The position numbers and the translations under genes were made by a program. Below, piece by piece: positions 42,961-52,873 of a stretch of 64,000 nt of DNA (positions within the stretch are counted from its first letter, which is position 1; each line of letters starts with the position of its first letter). The stretch spans positions 510,291 through 574,290 of the forward strand of contig CAKOGP040000779.1 in NCBI GenBank assembly GCA_933822405.4. Direction: 5' to 3'. Origin of the DNA: Cylindrotheca closterium (taxonomy: Eukaryota > Bacillariophyta > Bacillariophyceae > Bacillariales > Bacillariaceae). The notes under the pieces were generated by a model. The model was not told the origin of the DNA and did not search any database. It worked only from the letters and a program-made list of their open reading frames with translations.

Positions 42961-43545
42961 GGTGTTTTCTTCAGGCTTGGGAAAATTGTGAGAAAAACAG
43001 AAACACTGACAGCGGTAATGCATGATGGGATTGAGTGGGAATACACTCAAGAAGCACGCGATCCTGTGAGAACTCCGCGGTTGAGGTGGTGCGAACACAA
43101 ATCGAGCTTGGGAAGGATAGGCTGAAAATCAACTTAACAGCTGCCGGGAACGCGAGAAGCCATTACTTAAGGAATACCAGATCATGATGACACTAATCCG
43201 AATTTTGTGAGTTGTGTCTTCTTGCGGTACAAGCGTACCTCACAGTTTCATTAGATATTCAAACTTCACCGGAAAATCATCTTTCAATTCATATATGTTT
43301 CATGGTGACGGTATTTCACTATGTAATACATAAAAAAGCTTTTCGAAAGCGCTTCTACTACAAAGTATTGTTCAAGCTTGTATTTTCAGCTATCGTTTTT
43401 CTCAAATTGTTTGAACGCGCTACCCGAACAGAATTTTGCTGGTTCTCATCATCATTTCACCACGCACCGTACACGGTTCTGTTCTAAAAAAAACATACAG
43501 GAAGATGTCTCGGTTTTTAATATAAAATAATGTCACGCGCTCCTA
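42961..43545. other. Intergenic region between S4 and the inverted-repeat element
   Basis: Besides the S4 leader I see no gene. The sequence is AT-rich up to the TA at 43544-43545, which is the left target-site copy of the element. Confidence 0.5.
42982..42992 (-). promoter_or_regulatory. Conserved 5' motif of S4
   Basis: ctcacaatttt on the coding strand, 22-32 bases before the ATG; gctgtcagtgt lies about 15 bases further upstream (near 43003-43013). Confidence 0.42.
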
Positions 43546-43575
43546 CACTGGTGACGAGAAGTTCGGGAGCGAGGG
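43546..43575 (+). repeat. Left terminal inverted repeat
   Basis: Matches the reverse complement of 46682-46711 with one difference in 30 bases (g against a at position 24). Confidence 0.88.
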
Positions 43576-43710
43576 CGGAAACAAGGGAAGAAACAAGGCG
43601 CACCCTCGCTCCCTTTTTACGAAACGAAACCAAACGATGCGCACAATCTGCGCGAAAAAGGTCGAAAACGAGGGAACGAGTGGATAAACGAGGGTAATCG
43701 GTACCAATCC

Positions 43711-43750
43711 TGGCGCAAACAAGGGAGCCCTGGCGCAAACAAGGGAGCCC
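43711..43750. repeat. 20-base tandem duplication near the left end of the element
   Basis: Two perfect copies of tggcgcaaacaagggagccc lie within the subterminal repeat zone. Confidence 0.92.
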
Positions 43751-46681
43751 TCCCTCGAACACTCCCTCGTTCCCTCATCTCATATTCATTTTAGCAATCC
43801 CTCGTTCCCTCGTTTACCACCATGTTCCCGTCCTCCCTTGTTAACCACCTTCCAGTTTAACGGTTCTCATATAGTCCGCAACTAAGAAGCACTGGCCATC
43901 CTATTTCTACGGTTCCATTTGAATTCAAACCTTTTGCTATGTAGTGCGTGCAATATTACAACAATGATAAAGGAAAATTAATTTACATTCGCTGTTACTA
44001 GTAGTACACATCTCATTTCAGTTCAACAGCAGATCATCACACTGTGTGTATGTTTCGCCTTGAATGCCTGGTTTCCATTCATGCTTGCGCCGCCAGTAAA
44101 GTGTTCAGTTGCGCTTGTGTTCATCAATCACAATCACATAGTCTTGTTTGATCACACGTAGTCTTCTTTGATCACAGGTCTGAAGCTCTTCGTGTGCAAT
44201 CACACTTTTTGACTCCAGTCTGGTGTGACAGCTGGTCACTTGGATTTCACTCTATTTCTCTGGCCAATGACGACAGCTCGAAACAAATCTAAAAATAACT
44301 GGCATCCTATATTGTACCTGTGCAGTAATGTGAAATGATTGCGGTTAGTGCAATCCAGGATTTAAGTCACCACAAGCATCCTTGACTTACCGTCTCATGT
44401 CCCAGACATCGTCCTGGTCTGATCCTTCAAGCGTCAAACATCGAAGACAACCCAAACTCAAATAATAAAAGTGTTTTCAAGATGTGATGAAGGACTACTG
44501 GTACCAGGTACCTGGTGCCTACGTACATTTGTACGTACCCATTTTTGCAGTACGATTGCACGCAAGCCTGCCCATATCATAGCCCATGCACATACATTTC
44601 AAATCGAACCGTTAACATTCGATTGAGTCGGATTTAAAAATTGACTCCTGTGATTTGATTAGATTGTATTCCTGTGGAAGAAACTAAGAGGTAACAGGCC
44701 TCGTCTCTTGCACCATATGACCTTGTTCCCATTACAATTTGTGATAAATTTCCGGGCGATATTTTTATTATGTATCTTTAATAGATCTGTGCATACTCTG
44801 AATCAAAGTTCTTTCAGTAGAATCGATAATATTAAGGAATTCCACAAAGTCAATTGAGGAGTAGGAAAGGAAGAAAAAATTATGCTGGCCTAGAATCTTT
44901 TTTTTTTGCCAGAGCCCTCCAAACCACCGCCCAAATTCGATTACTATATGTATTTTGACAACTTTGAACTTGGTGCCATCGTGTCAGGGTATCGACTCGG
45001 CTACTGGGAAGGATTCCAGCCACTCTCTTTAATGAACCTGGATTGATCCTCAATGCAGTGTGAGTGCTATTCAATCATTTTTACCTAAAAAGCGTCCACT
45101 CCAAAGCCACCGATCTTCTCATACATACCCATGGACGACAAATATGTGTTAGAACAAGTCATTTTTAGGAAATTCGGCCCACACCACCACTAAGTGGCTT
45201 TTTGGACAAGATTTCCATGATTTCTGACCCCATTTGGGCGGCATGATTCTTAATCTAGGCGGAACCACTGCCTGGGTCCCAGAAAATTTGAGTATTAGGC
45301 ATCCAAGGGAGGCTCTGGTGTATTGTTGAATAGTTGGCTGTCTCCAGGGCGGCCACACCGACCCTCATGCTGAAAGGGGAACAGACAGCACCAAACACTG
45401 GAATTCCAATATCTCAGCAAGTAACCCAAACAAAACACATCCGATTGGATCTCCGAGTAGGTAGGATCACTGCCGAGCTTTCCAACACATGTTGAATGTG
45501 AGGCATTGGCCCTCTTGACTTTCTGCCGACCAGTTTTTGCAACCTGACAGAACCAGTCGAACGAAACAGGGTAGATTGTAGTGTAATTGAGGCGATTGGA
45601 AGTATGAATCGCCACTCCAGCCATAGTCTATCTATCAATTACGCTTGCCACAGCATGTTCGGAGGTTTTTACTTCTCTGGGCGTTCACACTGGCTTGTCC
45701 AAACGTGGGGAACAATCGCACCATGGCACCTTGATGTGCTCCAAATCGTCAATTTTGGTAGTTGAGATCCCAAAAATATACATTTGCGTAGATCTTGGTC
45801 TTGATGGTGACGGTAGATATGAGTCGCATTCGTCAAATACGTCTTCTTGACACCTATCCGTCCAGTCTAAGCAACAAACAGAACCAATCATGGTGGATTA
45901 TTGTGTGATTGCGGCCCAGCAAACATTATTCAACATAAATACCGCCACTCCCGACGTAACGCAGGTATCAATTATGCTTGCCACAACCTCTAATTCCACT
46001 TTCTCCGCTCATGGGGTCCAGACCGTGCAATTTCATTGTCACCGACGAATTTGCAACTCAATGGTCTCCGTTGAAAATCGTCCTGTAGAAACCCATATAA
46101 AAACACATAAAATGGTATCATTGCCTTTCGTATAACAAGAGAAGTAACTTCCGCAGAAAATTCGAGCTCTATGTTGCCTTGGGACTTCGTAGACGTCCCG
46201 AAACCTCTCCAAAAGTAGTTTTCAGACCTTTTGGAGGTACTTCAGCAGTGATTTCAGAGGCAAATAGGGCAAATTCCTCCATGTCGCTTCGTATACACAA
46301 AATATATATGACTATAATATAGACAATGTCAGGGGTTCGAGGGAATTTCTAGCAGTGGATGATGAGTTCATTGGCCTCAAGCTTACCATTTCCACTTTTC
46401 AAACGGAGACATCAAATAAATACGTCTGCGCAATGGATATCGGTGGAGACATTCGGAGCTCGCAAGACCTCTTCACGATGTCAATTTATTCATGTGCATC
46501 ACTTTCGCGGAAAATACGTCGATCAAAAAGCGAAGAATCAAGGGAATGAGGTTCGAAGCGAGGGAGAAAGGGAGTTTTCAAGGCAAAAAGGGAGTTTTAA
46601 AGGCAAAAAGGGAATAAGGGAGAAAACAAGGGAAAAAACGGTTGAATGCTGGACGAAACGTCCCTTGTTCCCTCAAATGCT

Positions 46682-46711
46682 CCCTCGTTCCCGAACTTCT
46701 CGTCACCAGTG
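46682..46711 (-). repeat. Right terminal inverted repeat
   Basis: Inverted partner of 43546-43575. It is preceded inward by aacaaggga- and ccctcgttccc-like words, as at the left end. Confidence 0.88.
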
Positions 46712-46941
46712 TAGCTAGCGGGCGATTCTCATTGCGTCGAACATGATGAATGGTGCTGTACATTGAAAATGATAATACGGTATACCGGTAAAGTTAACTA
46801 GGAGAAAATCGCAAGAAATGGTCCCAAGACGAGCAAGGTGGCTGAAACTTGTGCATTAGTACCTTAGGTCTCATTCTAATAACAAGAGAGGGCCATGCAG
46901 TCGCATGCCCACTCGACAAGATGGCAGCTGACGCCTTCGTC

Positions 46942-48916
46942 CTACGCAATTTCGTCAGGTTGCAGCACACCGACGCACTTGTGTTCCTTCAGGTACGCTT
47001 CATGCACTGGATGATTTTCTGGAATAACAACAAGCGTCACCAGGAACTGCAAGTGCCGGAAAGGAAGACGAAAGCAGCAGAGCTTGAATGAGTTTCGACA
47101 TCAGTAGGAGGTTCATCAACGTCTCCAGTAACAACTTACATTGGCTACAACCATTCGCGGATCCGATAGAATCCCCTTCAGCGTCATGGCTGGGTGCACA
47201 CGGACAACGTCCAAAGGATCTGGCAAATGCCACAAGCTTCCATGCTTTTTCTTCCATATCTTTCGTTGCTGATACAGACGCTTTCGTTCAACAGCTGTAA
47301 CCAAATTGGCCATTTCGGGACCCTCGTCTCCTTTGAGTGCACGAGAGGATTCGTAAAAGCGCATAGTGGATCCTTGGTCGACCAGTCGTTCCACACTCTC
47401 TGGGTGAACAATAGGCTTTCCGCTCTTTGTCTTTTCAATGCTCTCTTCGCTTGGACAATTGATTTCAAAATAGATGGCCAATTTGTCGCATTGAAATTCA
47501 TTGTCGTAATCCCAAGGTATGCTGTTCTCGTTGGATTCACCATCCACGACTGGGAATATTTCGGCCAATCTGATAACACAAGACAAGAACAGAACTCAGC
47601 AAATTGTTCGATGCCTCTGCAAAGTACAAGACGAAAACGGTATCACTTACCTCATGGCCAACATTTCCGACTCGGCAAATTGTTTGACAAAATCTGATTG
47701 CGAATGTGACGGATACAAAAAGAGGCATGGCCAAACCCAGTCGCTGGCTCCGCTCACTGGCTCTGGCAATTGTCCTGTATGCGGATGATGGTGATGCCAT
47801 CTAGATTCCGCCACATCGTCTGCATCCTCGTCGTCGTCACCGACCGACCCCACTAGTGGTACACGTCCCAGCTGAAAGCTTTGTTCTTTGCAATGTTTCC
47901 ATAGTTTCTTGACTTTGGACACTCGCTCGGCTCGTCGCTTTTCTCTCTTTTGACGAGCGACACGGGCCTTGCGGATCTTCTCGGCAAGTAGCTTTTGGAG
48001 TTTCAGCAAGTCCTTGTTTTGGGCTTCATTCGGTACACCAAGTCCACTATCAATGGCATCACCAGCTTCTTCCCAACATTGGAGCATTTGGTATGCCTTT
48101 GCTAGACGGTACCACGCCTTGACATTTTCCTTGTTGAAATCAAGGGCCTAATGAGGGGCACAGCATGTGTAAGTGAATGCATGCAATCGACCTTGGACAC
48201 AAGTTCACAATCGAAGAAATATATTCTCTAAAGCAATCCATACTTTTGTCACATACCTTTTTGCTGTCATCTCGCACGTGTCCCCAGTTTTTCAAGTTCA
48301 TATGGGCCAGGGCAGCATTGCCCATGATAGTCGACTTGAATTCGTCCAACTCCTTTTCTGTGTACTCGGGTGCATCATCGTGAGTGGGTTCTTTCTCTTT
48401 TTTGTCCATCTTAGTTTCATCTGGCTTTGTTTCCGTCTTTTGATTTTGTTGTCTATGTTCCAATGGCTCAATCTTTTGTGCCCAAGCAAAAGCATCATAA
48501 TAATGATTGACAGCATCTCGAAAGTATTGAACATTCTTGGCCTCGTTCCGCTTTCCATTCAAGAAGGAATCGGTCCCCTTCTTTTTGAATTCTAATGCCA
48601 CAACAGACGGTGAATCATCATAATGCAGAGACGAAAATGCTTCTGCCAACCCACTAGCTTCCAATTCTTCTTGGTTTTCCGCAAAAATGGGAGGAATGAA
48701 ATCATCGTCCAGAATCTTGGCCATGTATTCTTCCTTCTCACCAGGTGCCCAACCACGACCCTGTGAGACAGCCATATTGATAGCCTCTTGCAAAAGCCGG
48801 TCCGTATCATCTTGTCCTTCTTCCTCCTCTTCGGCAAGCCACTTTTTGCGGGTTTCTTCCATTTTGGTCATCAACTCGTCATGTCGAGGGTCAGCAGCTT
48901 TGTCTTTTGTCGTCAT
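46942..48916 (-). CDS. TTC4: TTC4/Cns1-type TPR co-chaperone of Hsp90, four exons
   Basis: Exons 48916-48257, 48147-47651, 47569-47140 and 47046-46942; all three introns (109, 81 and 93 bases) are GT-AG and the joins keep the frame, giving 563 aa from the ATG at 48916. An acidic N-terminus leads to TPR helices: ALEFKKKGTDSFLNGKRNEA, IMGNAALAHMNLKNWGHVRD, and across the first splice DDSKK-ALDFNKENVKAWYRLAKAY. A long basic helix follows (KIRKARVARQKREKRRAERV). The C-terminal wheel domain has WPCLFLYPSHSQSDFVKQFA, LAEIFPVV, IPWDYDNEFQCDKLAIYFEI and the end FLVTLVVIPENHPVHEAYLK. Human TTC4 shows the same order (WPVLFLYPEYAQSDF, PSWDLEQKY, LEVYFE). The family links Hsp90/Hsp70 to client folding and is essential in yeast as Cns1. 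It is longer than human TTC4 (387 aa) owing to polar inserts. The last exon ends only 230 bases from the inverted-repeat element. Confidence 0.85.
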
Positions 48917-49280
48917 GTTTGATCCTTTAGTACTGTTCGTGAAGGTTCTAGGTAAACTGATATAGGAATACTTTGGCGCGGTATCTCTTGCCAACAACTT
49001 ATGCAAGTCTTTCGGAATGCGTTTACTGATTTGGAAGGAAATGGAATGATGTCGTGGTAATTGGAAAATTCAATGGCTGTCCGTTGGTCGTACGTCATCA
49101 GAATGGTCGTGCTAGTCGAAATGGTATAACCGGTTGACCGTTGAACTGTGTGGATTGTCTGTCTGACTCGCGTGACTAAAAATCAAATTTGAAAAATCTC
49201 TTGATAATTTTTGGAACATTTTAGGATCGCAATAACGCCACACTAACACGCAGATAGACCGTACCTATATATATATCATC
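48917..49280. other. Divergent promoter region between TTC4 and the small membrane protein gene
   Basis: 364 bases separate the two start codons on opposite strands, so both promoters should lie here. A run of TA dinucleotides at 49267-49275, ten bases before the + strand ATG, is TATA-like but may lie in the leader. Confidence 0.5.
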
Positions 49281-49948
49281 ATGCAGATCCCAACGATGGT
49301 TTCTCTTTCTCTATGGCAGCGCTATCGTCGAAATGGTATTCGTCAAACAAAGTCCATCCTTGCATCAATTGCGGATGTTACCAGTGTACGTCAGTCTTAT
49401 TGTGATGGTGTCATCGTCATTTCATATTTTTCTGATGTTTCTTGGTTTTCTTGTTGATTCAATTCCATGATGCATAGGACTGGGTTTTCTATTTGAATGT
49501 CAAAAGTAATGCTACGCTGGATGAAAAGTATGGCTTCAATCTTTTCATTTTCGCTTGTATCAGCAGCGGTATGCTTCTGGCATTGCTTCTGAGCTTTCTG
49601 GTTAGTGCCCGAGCCCATGCTAAATCTCGTCGCAAACGCAGTCGGACCGCCAAGTATGCTCCCTTTGGCCGCATTCTCAAGATGGTGCTAGGATTACAAA
49701 TGCTAGTGGAAGATATTCCACAATTCATCATTGGAGCGTTGGTCCGAAGTGAACGAGGAAATTTGGATCCTTACTTGGTCTTTACCTGGACGACCTCTGG
49801 ATTCAACTTTTTCCTGAATCTGTTGGATATGATTGAAATTGAAGATGATGACAGCATGAGTGCCGAAGAAGAAGCATTGGAAGAGAACCACTCCAATCGC
49901 AGTGGATATGATCACGAACGAGGTAGCCGAAGTGCCCAAATGTACTAG
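49281..49948 (+). CDS. Small membrane protein, two exons, function unknown
   Basis: Exon 1 is 49281-49385 and exon 2 is 49478-49948, with a 92-base GT-AG intron in phase 0; the protein has 191 aa. The join reads ASIADVTS-DWVFYLNVKSN, which keeps a continuous helical segment. Two hydrophobic stretches follow: FNLFIFACISSGMLLALLLS and, after a basic loop (SRRKRSRTAKY) and MVLGLQMLVEDIPQFIIGAL, a second around PYLVFTWTTSGFNFFLNLLD. The tail is acidic and polar. The VEDIPQ segment recalls a conserved spot in XK-related and other multi-pass proteins, but the protein is too short for those. I recall similar diatom proteins with a TDWVFF-like segment; no function can be assigned. Confidence 0.7.
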
Positions 49949-50094
49949 AAAAGAGTACGAGTGATGTTCGTTCCTGGCTCTTTCTGTGCCTGATGGCTGG
50001 AGTATTCATACCAGTATGCATTCAAACTTTTATGCTCTACAGCAGCACTATTGTAAATATAGATAAATATTATTTTATAGAGAGAATGAATTTA

Positions 50095-52110
50095 TCAATA
50101 GAAGTTCTTTGCCTTTCGTTCGAGCACAAAGAGCGCCAATAGGCGAAAGAAAACAAAGAGACACAGGAGCACCAAATAATACCACCAAAAGTCATCCACA
50201 TTCGAATTGATGTTTTCAAGAATCATGTCGCAATTGTTCATGGTTGTGTTGGTTGCTGGAGAGATCATGTCTTGGCAACTTCCATCAAACTCGGATCCCG
50301 CCACGAGGCGAACTCCATAACTCAGTGGCATGATATAGGTCAACCATGAAAGCCAGTCTGGCATTAGCTCGGGCGGAATAAAGAATCCACTGAACAAGAT
50401 TTGTGGCATAAAGACGGCTGGAAGATATTCAATGGCCACGGATGCATTCTTCACGGACGATCCAATCAGAACACCCAATGCTGTAGAAGCACATGCCATG
50501 AGATAGATTCCTGTCCAAAAGATGACATAATCTGCATTGAAGCCAACCATGAAGTATGTAATCATCGTACTGACAGTGACTTGTAGGGCAGTCACCAAGA
50601 GTTCCATAAAGAGTCGTGATAAAAAGTACGACAATACCGAGTAGTGATTGGTGGAGTACTCTCGCAAAAAGACTGGTCGTTCTTCGGGAAAGGCCACCAA
50701 ACTGGGCAATGCCGTCGAGAACACATTGGCCATGAGCGACATGAGAAGAGCTCCAAATGTCGACTGAAGATTGATGAATTTGTCAGATGGCAAATCAGCA
50801 ACCCCAAAAAAGAGGAACCCGGTAAACAAACTGATCATCACGGTCATTACTATCCGAGTCTTGAGAGCATGCGTGGCTCGAACCAGATTCTTCAGTTCTC
50901 GGGCGAGCAAGAGTTTGCTTTGCGCAAGAATACCAGGAGGCTTATGGCCATTGGACTTTTCATGGGGATTGTCACTCAGTCCTAGTGCCTCCTTGACGGA
51001 TCCACTCTGTGGTAGCCCATGCTTGCGATGGTCCTTTGGGAAATAGCCACTTTGTTCGAGCTCTTCCACAGAATTTGTCACAGCCACCCGCATGATCCAA
51101 TCGGCGGGGTTGTAGTTGGGTGGACAGGGATGGCCTCGTGCTTCAAAAAAGGTGTTGACTTCCGCCACAGGGCCTTGAAACATGACTCGACCCTGATTGA
51201 GCAAGATCAATCGATCAAAGGAGTTGAAGATTTCAGAGGAGGGTTGGTGAATCGTAAATAGAACACTGGATCCAGCTTCTGCGACCTTTTTCAAGAGTTC
51301 ACAAAGTTGGACCGCATTGAAACTATCCAGTCCTGAGGTTGGCTCGTCCAAAAAGACCAAAGTAGGACTGGTCACCAATTCCACACCGACCGAAGTTCGC
51401 TTGCGTTCACCTCCTGAGATTCCCTTGAGCAAGGCACCTCCCACCAAGACATTGGCACATTGATCCAGGCCGAGTGCCGTCAACATGTGATTGGTCAATG
51501 TTTCAACATCTTCGTCTGTGGTATTGCGAGGATTGCGCAACTTGGCCGAAAACCGAATGGCTTCTCTTGGAGTGGCGGTCGTCTGCAAGGAATCGTCTTG
51601 GGCCACAAAGGCAATTCGTTTGCGCACAGCAATTGAGGTTGGATCTACTTGATAATTACTGAGACGGACATCGCTGGTGATGGATATTTGAGCATTACTG
51701 GAAGCCCGACCAGCCAACACATTCAATAAGCTTGTTTTTCTGAAGTTGGAAAATACACCATATGATACGAGTTAGAATCGAAATAAAATAAGGAACGTTC
51801 CACCTGATGTATTCATTTGAACAGATATGTAAACTTACCCACTTCCAGATGGACCCATGATGGCTGTGACTTGGCCTTTCGGCACTTCACCCCAAACATT
51901 ATTGAGAATGACCTTCTGTGGCTCGTCACCCTTCTTCTTTTTAAGAGTCATTTGGACATCCTTCCACACCAAATGCCGACCTACTCGAGGTTTGAAAGGA
52001 TCATCCAAGCGGGAGGGCTTTGGCATTTCTGGAGAGGAAGAATCCGTGGATACCTGGGGCTCGGATTCTGCGGGAACATCGTGGGCATCATCATAGGTAG
52101 GAGTGTCCAT
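50095..52110 (-). CDS. ABCG-type half transporter, two exons
   Basis: Exon 1 is 52110-51839 and exon 2 is 51739-50095, with a 99-base GT-AG intron that splits the Walker A motif; 638 aa. The ATPase has Walker A GPSGSGKTSLLN (across the splice), the signature GISGGERKRTSVG, Walker B LVFLDEPTSGLD and the switch LFTIHQPSSE. The membrane half has the ABC2-type pattern: a first helix after a basic loop, YFLSRLFMELLVTALQV, the MACASTALGVLIGSS segment, LPAVFMPQILFSGFFIPPEL, WLSWLTYIMPLSYGVR, and a last helix near the C-terminus. Nucleotide domain first, then membrane domain, and this length are typical of ABCG (White/BCRP) half transporters, which work as dimers to export lipids, sterols or small molecules. 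The substrate is unknown. The gene converges with the small membrane protein gene. Confidence 0.92.
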
Positions 52111-52873
52111 TATTCTGTTTACTTGCTCTGCTGTTGTGCTGTGGATATATAGTTGATATGAAAATGATTACTGACAAGCAATCTCTTCTTCCAATATTTA
52201 GATTTGTGTGGTCAAGAAGAGGCAAACTGCAAAGGATGTATGGCTATCTTTGTTGGTGTTCCGATCACCTGGGGCTCGGATGAAGTCTCTGGAATTCCAA
52301 CTCGTTGGCTCAATGCAAATACGAGGTATCTTGATGTTCTGATCACCAGATGAGGCTCTTGTGAAATCTCTGGAAGTCCGAAAAGTGCCGAATGAAACCG
52401 AATCAAGAATCATATCAGATATAATAAATCGCATAACGCAGCTGATCTGAATATACCCGGTATTATAAATAAGGGACGCGAATGATATCCCATATTTTCA
52501 ATTTGAAATGGCGAAGGTTGTCACATTTAGGTTTCTCTATTCCTCCGCAGGTCCGTGTACTGCAGTCGAAGAGGCCAAATACAGGATGACAGTATAGTAG
52601 TATCCATGATTGATTTGGTACGATCGATCTACCAAAGTATTCAGTATACACACGCAAAATTGGTGGCGTTATACTTGTACCAGTACGGTACAGTGCTTGT
52701 AGTTCAAGGTACGATTAAGCCCACATAATAATAGCTCCAACACAGTGATGATGACAATGTTTCAATATGATAATATTTTCTAGACACTCATATATTCTAC
52801 TCTTTGTTCGTGGCTCTCCCCATAAACACCACTTGTGCGTGTGTGTTTGTGTGACGACCATATGCATGCAGTA
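52111..52873. other. Intergenic region with a degenerate tandem repeat
   Basis: No gene is supported. Between about 52250 and 52380 two units of about 75 bases share ttc(c/t)gatcacc, a ggctc word, then gaa(g/a)tctctggaa and ttcc/gtcc. The rest is plain AT-rich sequence. Confidence 0.55.

Larger units (their letters stand above)
43546..46711. mobile_element. 3.17 kb element with Tc1/mariner-like terminal inverted repeats, no intact transposase
   Basis: The ends are inverted repeats starting CACTGGTGACGAGAAGTTCG (left 43546, right ending 46711 on the other strand). They agree at 29 of the first 30 positions, and each is flanked by TA (43544-43545 and 46712-46713), the target duplication of the Tc1/mariner group, whose ends often start with TACAGTGG- or TACACTGG-type words. 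Next to the ends are many copies of gagggaacgaggg- or aacaaggga-like words in both directions, which could be binding sites. Inside, only short broken open frames are found, the longest being at 45295-45624 and 45149-45358 on the minus strand. I cannot match them to a DDE transposase. It is therefore either a long non-autonomous element or a decayed autonomous one. Confidence 0.75.

Noticed and set aside
43541..43545. Longer target duplication flanking the inverted-repeat element
   Set aside because: Beyond the TA the flanks (cgctcc on the left, gctagc on the right) do not match.
45149..45624. Open frames inside the inverted-repeat element as transposase pieces
   Set aside because: I could not find a DD(E/D) pattern or helix-turn-helix; they may be decayed fragments but cannot be called.
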